A stretch of 64,000 nucleotides of DNA from Echinometra lucunter (taxonomy: Eukaryota > Echinodermata > Echinoidea > Camarodonta > Echinometridae). Location: NCBI GenBank assembly GCA_029962745.1, contig JAPZVO010000045.1, positions 80,017 to 144,016 of the forward strand, given 5' to 3'. Numbering within the stretch: position 1 is the stretch's first letter; the number at the start of each line of letters is the position of its first letter. Position numbers and translations under genes: made by a program. A model generated the notes under the pieces. That model did no database searches and had not been told where the DNA came from. It was given only the letters and a program-made list of their open reading frames with translations. Shown one piece after another: positions 1 through 12,480 of this stretch.

Positions 1-1445
1 CTTATGTCGGCCAATATTTTGGATATGAATGGTAATTTACATGATTTTGAATTATAGTTTAGTGAATATAAAGGTGAAAAATCTCCAGTAATAGTATCTA
101 CTCTCCCGACTGAATTTATGTAGTATTAAACAACAATCAATCAATCAAACAAACAAAGAGTCCTGAATGTTAGTTAGCCAACTTCAGCATTCGATTCGAT
201 CGGCCCACTTCTAATTCTAGCGAGCTAGCTTCCATGTATAGTGAGTTCTGTTTGGACGTGAGTGATCGACTTCACTCTATAGACCAATTTCACAACGCAA
301 GAGGGCAGCAGGCTGTTCGACACAGTTCGACATACTGCGGTGGGCGCTCCAACTTTTATAGTACACAATTCAATAGCGCGATATGTACATTCGTTCGATT
401 TTTTGTCTATTTTGACCTGTATATGCAGACTTATTTTAATATTTGCAATGAGAAATTATCAGGGAAGTTCAGGTCGCAGCTGTGCGGTGCTCAAATGCCA
501 CAAGAATTAGAGAAAGTTTAAAAATTGGAAGCTAACTGAGTGCGAAATTCACTCGCTTTTGACTCATGAAGCCTGTTTGTGTGAGAAGCCGTACTCCCTA
601 CACAGGTTTCCGTAAGCAATGTGAAGGAATTCGTCGCCAGTAGGTAAAAACATCGACAGAAAGGACTTTGAAGTCAAGAAACATTATCATTATGTACTTT
701 GGCGTAAAATTTAATGAGTGAAAACATGACTTTGTAAACAGGGTAAGATTTAGGGCTCCCGTTTACTACGACTTCTATGCTGCAATCGAACTTTTACTGA
801 CAAAACTAAGTTAAAAGACCATCGAAAGTACAAAAATACATCATACCTTCATCGTTAGATATGACCATTGTCTTACCTCATCTACCCATGTATCCATGCT
901 TTATTTTATTGATCTAGAATAAAGTAAATGGAACAATATTGGGGCATATCTCATATCTTGCATTCATTTTGTACACAGAGCCAATCGCGGTCAGCGCGCT
1001 TGCACACCGCAGCAATGGCGTCGCCGAAAGAGGGCCAAATACATAAACCGGAGGTGAAATTGGTCTATAGACTATGCACCTCACGCTGAAATCTGCTAGA
1101 ACCTGTCACAACAACCGCATAGCCTGAAAGCGAAAAATCCCGTAAGCAGACTCGCGTAAGTGCAGCAGGAATGTGTGCAAAGTATAGACAAGACTTAGTG
1201 TTTATGGTTAAATATTCTCCTGTCATGTTTAGTCAAGTCATTGAATGGTGTAAATAGTATGCCCTATTAATATTTTACCCTTCTTGACTTATCTTGATGA
1301 TTGATGGGGGCCCTCTGTCTGCAATTGACAAGCCTTGGCTTTGACTCTTTCGCCTGCTTTGTTGAAAAAGAAAATGAAATTAGCCTATGATCTTACTAAC
1401 GTCATTAGATAAGGTTAGTAGTAGTAGCTGACCACCCCCCGCTGT
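1..1445. other. Anonymous region, no confident gene
   Basis: I see no recognisable protein or RNA gene here. The longest open frame (234-521, plus) has no family resemblance. One short frame is worth noting: an ATG at 1015 in the context GCAGCAATGGCG opens 24 codons on the plus strand, ending at 1089, in a locally GC-richer patch (about 980-1160). It could be a first coding exon, but I see no convincing downstream exon. Short CAAT/CAAA runs lie at about 130-158. Evidence for any function is weak. Confidence 0.5.
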
Positions 1446-1563
1446 TTGTTTTTTGTTTTTGTTTTTGTTTTTTGTTTGTTAGTAGTAATAGCTGACCATC
1501 CCCCCACTGTTTGTTTTTTGTTTTTGTTTTTGTTTTTGTTTTTGTTTTTGTTTTTGTTTGTTT
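1446..1563. repeat. (TTTTTG)n tract, duplicated with its flank
   Basis: Two blocks of TTTTTG/TTTTGT repeats, each preceded by a near-identical flank (AGTAGTAGCTGACCACC and AGTAGTAATAGCTGACCATC). This shows that the tract and its left flank were duplicated in tandem. Long low-complexity frames on both strands here are artefacts of a 6-bp period. 1564-2047 holds no gene that I recognise, only A-rich simple sequence at about 1919-1962. Confidence 0.85.
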
Positions 1564-2047
1564 TCTGTTTGGATACGGGGCCCAGGCTAACTCGGCCCTG
1601 GGCAGAGTTGTCCCAGGATACCCTAAGTTTAACCCTGACCCAAAGATCTCATACCCTGATCCTAAACGGGCCGACCATATCGTAAAATTTGTCGCCTCTC
1701 TTCTCGCTCTTGCGCTTACCACTACTAGGCCTATTAGCCTATAAGTTACATACGGGCATAGCCAAATCTTACGAAATGACAATAAAAAATGTGCCAAAAT
1801 CGCGTATGTGCGAAGCTGAATTCTCTCAGCTACAAAAGTGACATCTTAAAATTGAATGTTTGAAAATTTAATTGATGTTTTTTTCACATCTCAGTGTATT
1901 TGGCAACTTAACTTACCAAAAACAAAAACAAAAAAACAACAAAAAAAAAACCAAAAAAAAAATCCGATGATTTATGGCTTCATCTGCACTAAGAAATTTC
2001 GTTCTCTCTGCTGAGGTCAACCAGAAGTTCCAAAGCTCCACATTTTT

Positions 2048-3840
2048 AGGTGGTCTGTCATCTTTGACAGATCACCTTTTAATTTCGTCAGAATTTTCTT
2101 TCATTATTATTAGGTGGTCTGTCATCTTTGACAGATCACCTTTTAATTTCGTCAGAATTTTCTTTCATTATTATTTTTATTATTCTCTTTATTGGTTCCC
2201 ATTTTTTGTGCAGTCGAAATCTCAGAACTGGCCCTGTCATTTTTTGTCAAATTTTTATGAATTATCAGTCCTTATGAGATCTCGGTTTTTTACTCATTTT
2301 CAGGTTCATCAGATCATCGTGACGTCATCCAGGCGCCATTTTGTAAATATCATTTCATGATCATATCTTCTTAACAGAATGTCATTTCTCATTCATACTT
2401 AGCATGATGAATATTCATATCAATCTGAATAATTTCATTCACTTAGACGCGCACGTACGCGTACGTCCGCGCGTCAGCGCGCGCGCAAAAATTAAAAATG
2501 CTCAGAATCGACTTATATTCATTTTGCACACGTTTCAGGCCATTTTAAGCATTTCAAAAATTTGCGCGCGTCCGCGTCCGCGCGCGCCATATTTGCGCGC
2601 ACACACCAAAGAAAACGTAAAAATGCCGTTTTTTCACTTGATTTGCGATCCTAATACTTTTGTTAACCATTCACAAGAATTGAAAGTCGATTTCAACTCC
2701 TCATAAGGCCGCACGCGCGCGTCAAAGTTCAAAATCCGTGCGCGCGTCTATGGGGCTAATAACGTAAAAACATGCAAAAACATGCCCTTTTGAAATCTGC
2801 CATAGCTCGTTAAATAGCATGGGGACCCCCCAATTTTCTTGAATTTTCTGAAAGCCTATGAAATGGAGATTTGAATTCTCGAAAAAAAATTGAGGGTCGA
2901 GCAGTCGGAACGTCGTCATATTCTAAGGTGAAGTCAAAATTTCATTTTTTCAATAATGACGTCATATTTTTTACCTTTAACCGAGACTATCTCGCTTAAT
3001 ATTCATCAATTTCCGCTGAGATTTCGATATGTTGTAGCTGAGACAATTCTCTACAAATATTTTATCATTGTAACTCATTTTGATGACGACATCATGGTCT
3101 AAATTCACGATTAAAGGTACAATGTCAATTTTTCTCAATTTGTGTGTATTCTCTATGGGACATGACCTTTATGTAATTCTTGATTCTACATTCTTGTCTT
3201 CTTTGATCAACATCTTCCTTATTTCTGCTTGATTTTCGCCCATCTTTAAGTATGTTGCAGCTGAGAAAATTCTCTATCTTATGCATTCATATGTTTTTTA
3301 ATCAAATGTCGAAAACATGTCGAAATTTTGAGTGGAAAACCTGATATTAGAATTCCGTTTTGAATCAACGTGTTATCTCTATGAGCTGTTTTCAGGTATA
3401 CCTTCAAAGCACTTGCCTCACATGCTCAAGGTCCCTGGCTCGAGTCCCGGAGGGAAGGGGGCAATTTTTTTTTCCGTTTGCTTTATTTTTACATGTTATA
3501 TTACTATCCTCTTTAACTATATGATTACATATACAGTCACAGTCGATGAAATAAACTGCTGATTTTCGGCCCGTTATGACAATAGCAATGCAGCGCACAG
3601 TAGTTTATGTATAACCCTATAGAAAATCTGATTCGTTAAGGTGAATTCAAGCTTTGGATCATCTTTTAAGTATTCTGCGATATCAAACCATCCGATTTCT
3701 ATGACGTTAGTCTCCTATCGAGGCGTAAAAATTTTATCAAAAGTCTTACCAACGAATTTATCACAATCCATGTCGAAACCTAAAAGATGCCAACAGACCA
3801 CCTAATTCGTCACGAGTCTATGACGAATTCTATTCTCGTT
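2048..3840 (+). repeat. ~1.66 kb repeat unit A (hairpin-ended, head of tandem array)
   Basis: The unit starts with two copies of a hairpin, AGGTGGTCTGTC followed by its near-complement GACAGATCACCT (2048-2077 and 2112-2141). It ends with ACAGACCACCT at about 3793-3803 and a second palindrome (AATTCGTCA...TGACGAATT). The unit ends are thus inverted relative to each other, like terminal inverted repeats. In order, the body carries CpG-rich alternating blocks (2447-2486, about 2560-2605 and 2706-2750), an AT-rich stretch, and a tRNA-like box (GGCTCGAGTCC, 3437-3447). No protein family is recognisable; the 100-codon plus-strand frame at 2404-2706 is shared with unit D but is not conserved in B. 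Most likely a non-autonomous element that became tandemly repeated. Confidence 0.75.
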
Positions 3841-5189
3841 ATTTAGGTGGTCTGTCATCTTTGACAGATCACCTTTTCAATTCGTCAGAATTTTCTTTAT
3901 TAGGTGGTCTGTCATATTATGACAGATCACCTTTTAATTTCGTCAGAATTTTCTTTATTCTTATTAATTATTATTATTCTCTTTATTGGTACCCACTTTT
4001 TTGTGCAGTCGAGATCTCAGAACTGGCTGAATCATTTTTCGTCAAATTTTCAGGAATCATCAGTCACTACGAGATCTCGCATTCTTACTCATTTTTAAGT
4101 TCATCGGGTCATCGTGACGTCATCTAGGCGCCATTTTGTAAAAATCATCTCATGATCATATCTTCATAACGGAATGTCATTTTTCATTCATATTTGGCAT
4201 GATGAATATTCATATCAATCTGAACAATTCAAACTTTTTAAACGCGCGCGTACGCGTACGTTCGCGCGTCAGTGCGCGCGCAAAATTTAAAAATGCTCAA
4301 AATCACTCATGGATCAAACCAAAATCCATTTCAGGTCATTTTAAGCATTTCAAAAATTTCCGCGCGTAGCGCCCGCGCGCGCGTTTTGCGCGTGCGCAAC
4401 TCCTAAATAACGTAAAAACGCCGTTTTTTTCACTTGAATTGCAATTCTGAGACATTTCTTGACCATTTCCATCAGTTCAGAATCGATTTCAACTTACCAA
4501 AACGCCGCACGCACGCGTCAAAGTTTAAAATCCGTGCGCGCGTCTATGGGGCAAATAACGTAAAAACATGCAAAAACATGCCCCTTTAAAATCCGCCATA
4601 GCTCGTTAAAAAGCATGGGGACCCCCCTTTTTTTTTACATTTTCTGAGAGCCTATGAATTGAAGATTTGAATTCATGAAAAAAAATTGGGGGTCGAACGG
4701 TCGGAACGTTACCATATTCTCATGTGAACTCAAAATTTCATTTTTTCAATTATGACGTCATGTTTTTTCTCTTTAATCAAGACTATCTCGCTTATTGTTG
4801 GTCGATTTTCGCCGGGATTTCAGTATGTTGTAGCTGAGACAATGCTCTTATATACCAATTGCCTTTATTTTTCATTTTGAGAACTGCATCATGGTCTAAT
4901 CTTACGAAAAACGGAGGCATGTCATTTTTTCACATTTTGCGTGTATTGTCTATGGGACATGACCTTTTTCTAATTTTTGATTCTACATTCCCGTCTTTTT
5001 TGAGCAACAGCTCCGTTATTTCTGCTCAATTTTCGCCCAGCTTCGAGAATGTTATAGCTGAGAAAATTCTCTATCGTAAGTGTGCTATTTATTTTTTAAT
5101 CAGATGTCAGGAACATATCGAAATTTGAACTGGAAGATATGATTTAGGAATCCCATTTTCCATCTACGTGTTATCTCTATGGAATATAT

Positions 5190-5252
5190 TCTGGTCCATT
5201 GGTAAAGCACTGGTCTCACATCCTCATGGTCCCTGGTTCGACTCCCGGCGAC
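5190..5252 (+). promoter_or_regulatory. tRNA-like pol III promoter remnant (A/B box)
   Basis: The segment reads like the 5' two thirds of a tRNA-derived SINE head. GGTCCATTGGTAAAGCACTGG resembles a D-arm/A-box region, and GGTTCGACTCC at 5235-5245 matches the B box consensus (GGTTCGANTCC). A long T run follows at once, which would stop pol III. The T-stem does not pair well, so this is not a functional tRNA. Equivalent boxes sit at 3437-3447 (one change, GGCTCGAGTCC), 8035-8045 and 9697-9707 (both GGTTCGAGTCC), at the same position of each unit. Transcription is inferred, not shown. Confidence 0.5.
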
Positions 5253-5261
5253 GGCAGTGTC

Positions 5262-5293
<32 letters not shown>

Positions 5294-5639
5294 TTTTTTA
5301 CCCTTTTATGTTACCACTTTTATCGACTTCGTTTACACATACAATGACAAATAAAGCGATAACTGTGTTATTTTACCTGTTATGTCTATTGCAATGCAGT
5401 GTACATTAGTTTATGTACAGCTCTATTGCAAATATGATTCATGAACGTGTACTGAAGTTTTTGGGATAACTTTGCATAATACTACAAATCAAATCGTCCT
5501 GGGTCTGTGATGCTAGTCTCCTTCTCAGACCTGAATATTTTTCGAGTTCATCAGGACATCGAACATTAGATAAACTGGTGATTAGATTGTAAATAGAGTA
5601 CCCAACACAAAACGCTTTCAGAACGATCATAAAACATAT

Positions 5640-6530
5640 TTGTTAGGTCTGCCACATCTTCGTCTTTAATAATTGTTACAAAACATTTTTGTAAGGTCCG
5701 CTTCGTCTTCGACTTTAATAAACGTTCACAAAAGGTTTTTATTAGGTCTGCTACGTCTTCCTCTTTAACAAACGTTCACAAAACATTTTCAGAACGTTCA
5801 CAAAACGTTTTCAGATCGTTCCCAAAATGTTTACAAAACATTTTTTTATTAGGTCCGCTATGTCTTCGTCTTGAATAAACGTTCACAAAATATTTTCAGA
5901 ACGTTCATAAAATGTTTCCAATACGTTTTTATTAGGTCTGCTACGTTTTAGTTTTTAATTAACGTTCACAAAACGTTAACAAAACGTTTTTATTAGGTCC
6001 ACTACGTCTTCGTCTTTAATAAACGTTTACAAAAAATTTAGAACGTTCACAAAACATTTTTTTTATTCTGCTATATCTTCGTCTTTAATAAACGTTCACA
6101 AAACGTTTTCAGAACGTTCACAAAACATTTACAAAACGTTTGCATTAGGTCTGTTACGTCTTCGTCTTTAGTAAACGTTCACAAAATGTTTTCATCACGT
6201 TTACAAAACGTTTTCAGAACGTTCACAAAACATTTTTAGTAGTTCTGCTTCGTCTTTGTCTGTAATAAATGTGAACAAAACGTTTTCAGAACACTTCAGC
6301 TTCGTTTTTAATAAATGCTCACAAAATGTTTTCAGAAAATTCAAAAAACGTTTTCATAACGTTGAAAAAAACATTTTTATTACGTCCGCTACATTTTAGT
6401 CTTTAGTAAACGTTCGCAAAACGTGTTTACTACGTCCGCTACGTCTTCGTCTTTAAAAAAAAGTTTGCAAAACATTTTCAGAACGTTCATAAAACGTTAA
6501 CAAAACATCGTTCACAAAATTTTTATCAGG
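5640..6530. repeat. AACGTT minisatellite within unit B
   Basis: Irregular tandem repeat with the recurring words AACGTTCACAAAACGTT and TTAGGTCCGCTACGTCTTC, period roughly 70-120 bp. AACGTT is self-complementary, so many units can pair with each other. Related words appear at 10310-10380 and 10840-10995, outside the tandem units. No coding capacity seen. Confidence 0.8.
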
Positions 6531-6772
6531 GCTGCTTCCTCTTTTGTAAATTTTCTCTCAATTGGGACTTTAATTGGGAATGACTATAATCCTCTTGATG
6601 ACCATGATAATGAGATAGTAATGTTGTTGACTGTGATACAAACCCTGATGATGAAAATGATGAATAAAAGGAAAACTGTGATATACCTTTCATAATCATA
6701 GATATCATATCCTTATCAAAAAGACGACAGACCACCTAATTCGTCTGATCAAATGACGAATTAAATCTCGTT

Positions 6773-8434
6773 AATTATTCTCTTTATTGGTACCCACTTT
6801 TTTGTGCAGTCGAAATCTAAGAACTGGCCCTGTCATTTTTTGTCAAATTTTCATGAATTATCAGTCCTTACGAGATCTCGCTTTTTTACTCATTTTCAAG
6901 TTCATCAGATCATCGTGACGTCATCCAGGCGCCATTTTGTAAATATCATTTTATGATCATATCTTCTTAACGGAATGTCATTTCTCATTCATACTTAGCA
7001 TGATGAATATTCATATCAATCTGAATAATTCCATTCACTTAGACCGCACGCGTACGCGTACGTCCGCGCGTCAGCGCGCGCGCAAAAATTAAAAATGCTC
7101 AGAATCGACTCATATTCATTTTGCACACGTTTCAGGCCATTTTAAGCATTTCAAAAATTTGCGCGCGTCCGCGTCCGCGCACGCCATATTTGCGCGCGCA
7201 CACCAAAGAAAACGTAAAAACACCTTGTTTTCACTTGATTTGCGATCCTAATACTTTTCTTAACCATTCACAACAATTGAAAGTCGATTTCAACTCCTCA
7301 TAAGGCCGCACGCGCGCGTCAAAGTTCAAAATCCGTGCGCGCGTCTATGGGGCAAATAACGTAAAAACATGCAAAAACATGCCCTTTTGAAATCTGCCAT
7401 AGCTCATTAAATAGCATGGGGACCCCCCATTTTTTTCGCATTTTCTGAAAGCGTATGAAATGGAGATTTGAATTCACGAAAAAAATTTGAGGGTCGTGCA
7501 GTCGGAAAGTGGTCACATTCTCAGCTGAAGTCAAAATTTCATTTTTTCAATAATGACGTCATATTTTTTACCTTTAACCGAGACTATCTCGGTTAATATT
7601 CATCAATTTTCGCTGAGATTTCAATATGTTGTAGCTGAGACAATTCTCTACGAATATGCTATTCATTGTTACTCTTTTTGATGACGATATCATGGTCTAA
7701 ATTCACGATTAAAGGTACAATGTCAATTTTTCTCATTTTACGTGTATTCTCTATGGGACATGACCTTTATGTAATTCTTGATTCTACATTCTCATCTTCT
7801 TTGATCAACATCTTCCTTATTTCTGCTTGATTTTCGCCCATCTTTAAGTATGTTGCAGCTGAGAAAATTCTCTATCTTATGCATTCATACGTTTTTTAAT
7901 CAAAAGTCGAAAACATGTGAAATTTTGACTGGAAAACCTGATATTAGAATTCACGTTTTAAATCAACGTGTTATCTCTATGAGCTGTTTCCAGGTATACC
8001 TTCAAAGCACTTGCCTCACATGCTCAAGGTCCCTGGTTCGAGTCCCGGAGGGAAGGGGGCAATTTGTTTCCGTTTGCTTTATTTTTACATGTTATATTAC
8101 TATCCTCTTTAACTATATGATTGCATATACAGTCACAGTCGATGAAATAAACTGCTGATTTTGGCCCGTTCTGACAATAGCAATGCAGCGCACAGTAGTT
8201 TATGTATAACCCTATAGAAAATCTGATTCGTTAAGGTGAATTCAAGCTTTGGATCATCTTTTAAGTATTCTGCGATATCAAACCATCAAATTTCTATGAC
8301 GTTAGTCTCTATCGAGGCGTAAAAATTTTATCAAACGTCTTACCAACGAATTTATCACAATCCATGTCGAAACCTAAAAGATGCCAACAGACCACCTAAT
8401 TCGTCACGAGTCTATGACGAATTCTATTCTCGTT
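6773..8434 (+). repeat. ~1.66 kb repeat unit C
   Basis: Begins directly at the body sequence (ATTATTCTCTTTATTGG) without the leading twin hairpins of A and B, right after the end of unit B. It then follows units A and D closely: CpG block at 7043-7083, B-box at 8035-8045, and terminal ACAGACCACCT at about 8387-8397 with the AATTCGTCA...TGACGAATT palindrome. The direct unit-to-unit junction supports tandem duplication, for example by unequal exchange, rather than independent insertions. Confidence 0.8.
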
Positions 8435-10098
8435 TTATTATTATTCTCTTTATTGGTTCCCATTTTTTGTGCAGTCGAAATCTCAGAACTGGCCCTGTCA
8501 TTTTTTGTCAAATTTTCATGAATTATCAGTCCTTACGAGATCTCAGTTTTTTACTCATTTTCAAGTTCATCAGATCATCGTGACGTCATCCAGGCGCCAT
8601 TTTGTAAATATCATTTCATGATCATATCTTCTTAACGGAATGTCATTTCTCATTCATACTTAGCATGATGAATATTCATATCAATCTGAATAATTCCATT
8701 CACTTAGACGCGCACGTACGCGTACGTCCGCGCGTCAGCGCGCGCGCAAAAATTAAAAATGCTCAGAATCGACTCATATTCATTTTGCACACGTTTCAGG
8801 CCATTTTAAGCATTTCAAAAATTTGCGCGCGTCCGCGTCCGCGCGCGCCATATTTGCGCGCGCACACCAAAGAAAACGTTAAAATGCCGTTTTTTCACTT
8901 GATTTGCGATCCTAATACTTTTCTTAACCATTCACAACAATTGAAAGTCGATTTCAACTCCTCATAAGGCCGCACGCGCGCGTCAAACTTCAAAATCCGT
9001 GCGCGCGTCTATGGGGCAAATAACGTAAAAACATGCAAAAACATGCCCTTTTGAAATCTGCCATAGCTCATTAAATAGCGTGGGGACCCCCCAATTTTCT
9101 TGCATTTTCTGAAAGCCTATAAAATGAAGATTTGAATTCACGAAAAAAAATTGAGGGTCGAGCAGTCGGAACGTGGTCATATTCTAAGGTGAAGTCAAAA
9201 TTTCATTTTTTCAATAATGACGTCATATATTTTACCTTTAACCGAGACTATCTCGCTTAATATTCATCAATTTTCGCTGAGATTTCGATATGTTGTAGCT
9301 TAGACAATTCTCTACAAATATTTTTTCATTGTTGCTCATTTTGATGACGACATCATGGTCTAAATTCACGATTAAAGGTACAATGTCAATTTTTCTCAAT
9401 TTGCGTGTATTCTCTATGGGACATGACCTTTATGTAATTCTTGATTCTACATTCTCGTCTTCTTTGATCAACATCTTCCTTATTTCTGCTTTATTTTCGC
9501 CCATCTTTAAGTATGTTGCAGCTGAGAAAATTCTCTATCTTATGCATTCATATGCTTTTTAATCAAATGTCGAAAACATGTGAAATTTTGACTGGAAAAC
9601 CTGATATTAGAATTCCGTTTTGAATCAACGTGTTATCTCTATGAGCTGTTTTCAGGTATACCTTCAAAGCACTTGCCTCACGTGCTCAAGGTCCCTGGTT
9701 CGAGTCCCGGAGGGAAGGGGGCAATTTTTTTTCCCGTTTGCTTTATTTTTACATGTTATATTACTATCCTCTTTAACTATATGATTACATATACAGTCAC
9801 AGTCGATGAAATAAACTGCTGATTTTGGCCCGTTATGACAATAGCAATGCAGCGCACAGTAGTTTATGTATAACCCTATAGAAAATCTGATTCGTTAAGG
9901 TGAATTCAAGCTTTGGATCATCTTTTAAGTATTCTGCGATATCAAACCATCAAATTTCTATGACGTTAGTCTCCTATCGAGGCGTAAAAATTTTATCAAA
10001 AGTCTTACCAACGAATTTATCACAATCCATGTCGAAACCTAAAAGATGCCGACAGACCACCTAATTCGTCACGAGTCTATGACGAATTCTATTCTCGT
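8435..10098 (+). repeat. ~1.66 kb repeat unit D (end of array)
   Basis: Nearly the same as unit C over its whole length: CpG block at 8706-8748, B-box at 9697-9707, end motif GACAGACCACCT at about 10051-10062. The array stops after CTCGTT and changes abruptly to unrelated, GC-richer sequence. Like C, it lacks the leading twin hairpins. No gene is seen inside it. Confidence 0.8.
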
Positions 10099-11993
10099 TT
10101 TTTTTCGTTTCGCTGTTCCGGCCGCATTGATCATGTTGATCTGTTACAATGAGCTTTATTTTTGGTGACAAGCGGCCCGCACCGTACCGTACGTAGGCCA
10201 TCCAGCGCTGTCCGACCATCGCCTCTGCACGAGCGCACCCGGCGCCCGTGCCGCCGGGCTAGCTGGATGCACGTATGCCCGTTATATAGGGATACATACA
10301 CAGCTAACAATTGGACGTTTTCTGAATGTTCTTGAAACATTCCAAGTTCGTTATTTGGACGTTTTGTCAAAACGTTTTTAGAACTTTATCCTGAAGAGAA
10401 GTTCTTTCAGTAGAATCCTCTTAATATTCTATGATACTAACAGTCCTAATGTAATCCTAACAACTCCTATATCCTATCCTATCCTATATCCTAAACCCAT
10501 GTACTGAACTCTTGTCAAGTCTTTCTGTATAGAGGGACCAGATTAAGATGACGTTAAGAAATAGTTGATGATTAAAATTTATGAATTTAGACCCAGAAAT
10601 ACCTCTTCGTATTGCATTTTGGGAATTACAATAAAATAATATTTTGCATTATTTTCGCATTATAGAATTTTGCATTACAGAAAGGCCAAAATAGATTGCC
10701 CTTTGTCCTTCTAAAATTGTGATTTTGGTCAATTCTAGGTCTTTTGTGAATATTCATGAATGATGATCAATTACTTTCCAGTCTAAGAGAGTGTTTTTAT
10801 TTGCTCATTCATAATGATTTGGAATGGACGTTTTTACACGTCTAATAAAGGTTCAACAAAAAATAGGTCAGGAAAAAACGCTCTGTACACGTTAGGTTCC
10901 GGACGTTTAATTTTGTAACGTCCGATAACGTTTTACAAACGTTTTGTAAAGGACGTTTCATTTTGTAACGTCCATTGACGTTTTAAAAACGTTTTCCAAA
11001 AAAAAAAAAAAAACCTGTGCTTTGTGGTACATGCTAATGTATTTGCTGGGTACGCACTCACACGCAGGCGAACCGTTCCAAAGACCCCCGTTTTCACAAA
11101 CATTTGAACTTCCGAAGCCCCTTCCGAAGCCCCTCCATTTTACAATAAGCCCGTTCCAAAGCCCCCGTTTTTTGTCTTGCCCGCGGCACATACCTACCAC
11201 TGTTGGGGTCGAGTGCCCCCCCCCCCCCTCCCGGGGGTCTGGCTAATACTGCAGTCACACCGGCAGACCGAACACAAACCGACCTCCAAATACAAGTTTT
11301 TTTGCCATTCGGTCTGATATCTGCATAGATCGGTCTAATAGCTGCATAGATCGGTCTGTTATCAGTTTTACGTCTGTTTGACATCGAGACTGTCGGTTTG
11401 TAATCAGTTTAGAGTCGGGCTACGGAATTTTTCGGGGTGAGATCTTTCAAGCGTCTTCGAAAGATCACACCTATCATTTATCGGGGACATGTCGGGAAAG
11501 AGTCAGGGAGAGTTCAAGTAGAGCGGGGAGTGTTCGGACTGGGTTCGACTTCGGGTTGGAATTAAAAATCGGGAAGTGATCGGTTTCAATACCAAGTTAA
11601 GTCAGGTTGTGGTCGGCCGACCGAACCCCGAATCCTTGTCGATAGATTACTGAATAGATTTTTATTACCAGAAACAAAACCGAACTAAGTCACGCCTCGC
11701 CCGATTCAGAACCGGACAAAGCTGAACTCATCCCGAACAAGGACTGTATTGACTTCGATAATAAAATAGTCAGTTGTCGACCGGTACTTGAAATGCAATT
11801 AAATGATGAGTTTTGTTAACATTTATTTTTTGGAAAGGGATTCTGTATTATAAACTGTGTTCTTTATTACAAGTCAAAAGTTGCATCAGTACATACATGT
11901 ATAACGTTAAACATACCTGCGCTTAAGAAATGATCAACATCGCTACAATACAGAGTACATATAAAATATGACTACGAATAGGAAAGAAAAAGA
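10099..11993. other. Non-coding stretch with AACGTT clusters
   Basis: No gene recognised. Two clusters of AACGTT-containing words (10310-10380 and 10840-10995) resemble the minisatellite at 5640-6530. The second contains GGACGTTTMATTTTGTAACG twice. There is a C-rich run at about 11217-11232 and a repetitive TGCATAGATCGGTCT motif at about 11320-11360. The short open frames here are not supported by any family match. Confidence 0.5.
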
Positions 11994-12480
11994 AAAAAAG
12001 TCGGAAAGAAAAAAAAAGAAATATTAGAGAATGAGAAGAGGGATTCGAAAAACTAAAGAACAAGATAAGGGGAAAAAGTAGAGGAAGGAAGGAAAATTGA
12101 GAAGAAAACGGGCAAGGATCAATTAAAGCGCTCTGACAACCATAGGAAAAAAAAGAGAGAATTAGTTACCTTTCAAAATACAAGAAAATTAAAACAAACT
12201 GGAGGCTTTCCAAATCCCACAGAAAATAAAGGAAAGTAAAGGTAGAACAGAAATCCAAAAAGGGAGAGAAGAACAAACGCCAGAAAAAAAAAGAAAGAAA
12301 ATGAGACAAAGAATAGGAAGAAGAAAGAGGCAAAAAGAAAAGGAAAAATTTGTAAGATAAAGGAGGAAGACAAGAACATGAAGGGGAAAAAAGGAACAAG
12401 AGAAAAGAGAATGAGAAGTGAAAGGGGAAAAGAAAGGGAAATAAAAGGAATTGAAATAAAAGGAGAAATAGAAAAATAAA
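11994..12480. repeat. ~490 bp purine-rich (A/G) low-complexity tract
   Basis: The plus strand is almost only A and G (AAAGAAAAAG, GGAAAGAAAAGG and similar). The minus strand therefore reads as Phe/Leu/Ser-rich frames that are artefacts. Such polypurine tracts can form triplex (H-DNA) structures. 12490-12938 that follows is anonymous, with G13 at 12843-12855 and an A run at about 12897-12912. Confidence 0.85.

Larger units (their letters stand above)
3845..6772 (+). repeat. Repeat unit B, diverged, with minisatellite insertion
   Basis: Same organisation as unit A: twin hairpins (3845-3874 and 3902-3932), a CpG block at 4243-4281, and a tRNA-like segment at 5190-5252. It is clearly more diverged than A, C and D. 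Homology to the other units fades after about 5570, and the following ~0.9 kb is an AACGTT minisatellite. The unit's normal end (GACAGACCACCT plus an AATTCGTC...GACGAATT palindrome) reappears at 6727-6766. So the minisatellite either arose within the unit or was inserted into it. A run of about 28 T lies at 5262-5290, just after the tRNA-like box. Confidence 0.7.

Noticed and set aside
5190..5252. Functional tRNA gene
   Set aside because: A and B box similarity only; T-stem and acceptor stem do not pair.
2404..8967. Shared 100-codon frame in the ~1.66 kb units
   Set aside because: Present in A and D, shortened in C and absent in B; composition follows the CpG blocks. No sign of selection on protein.
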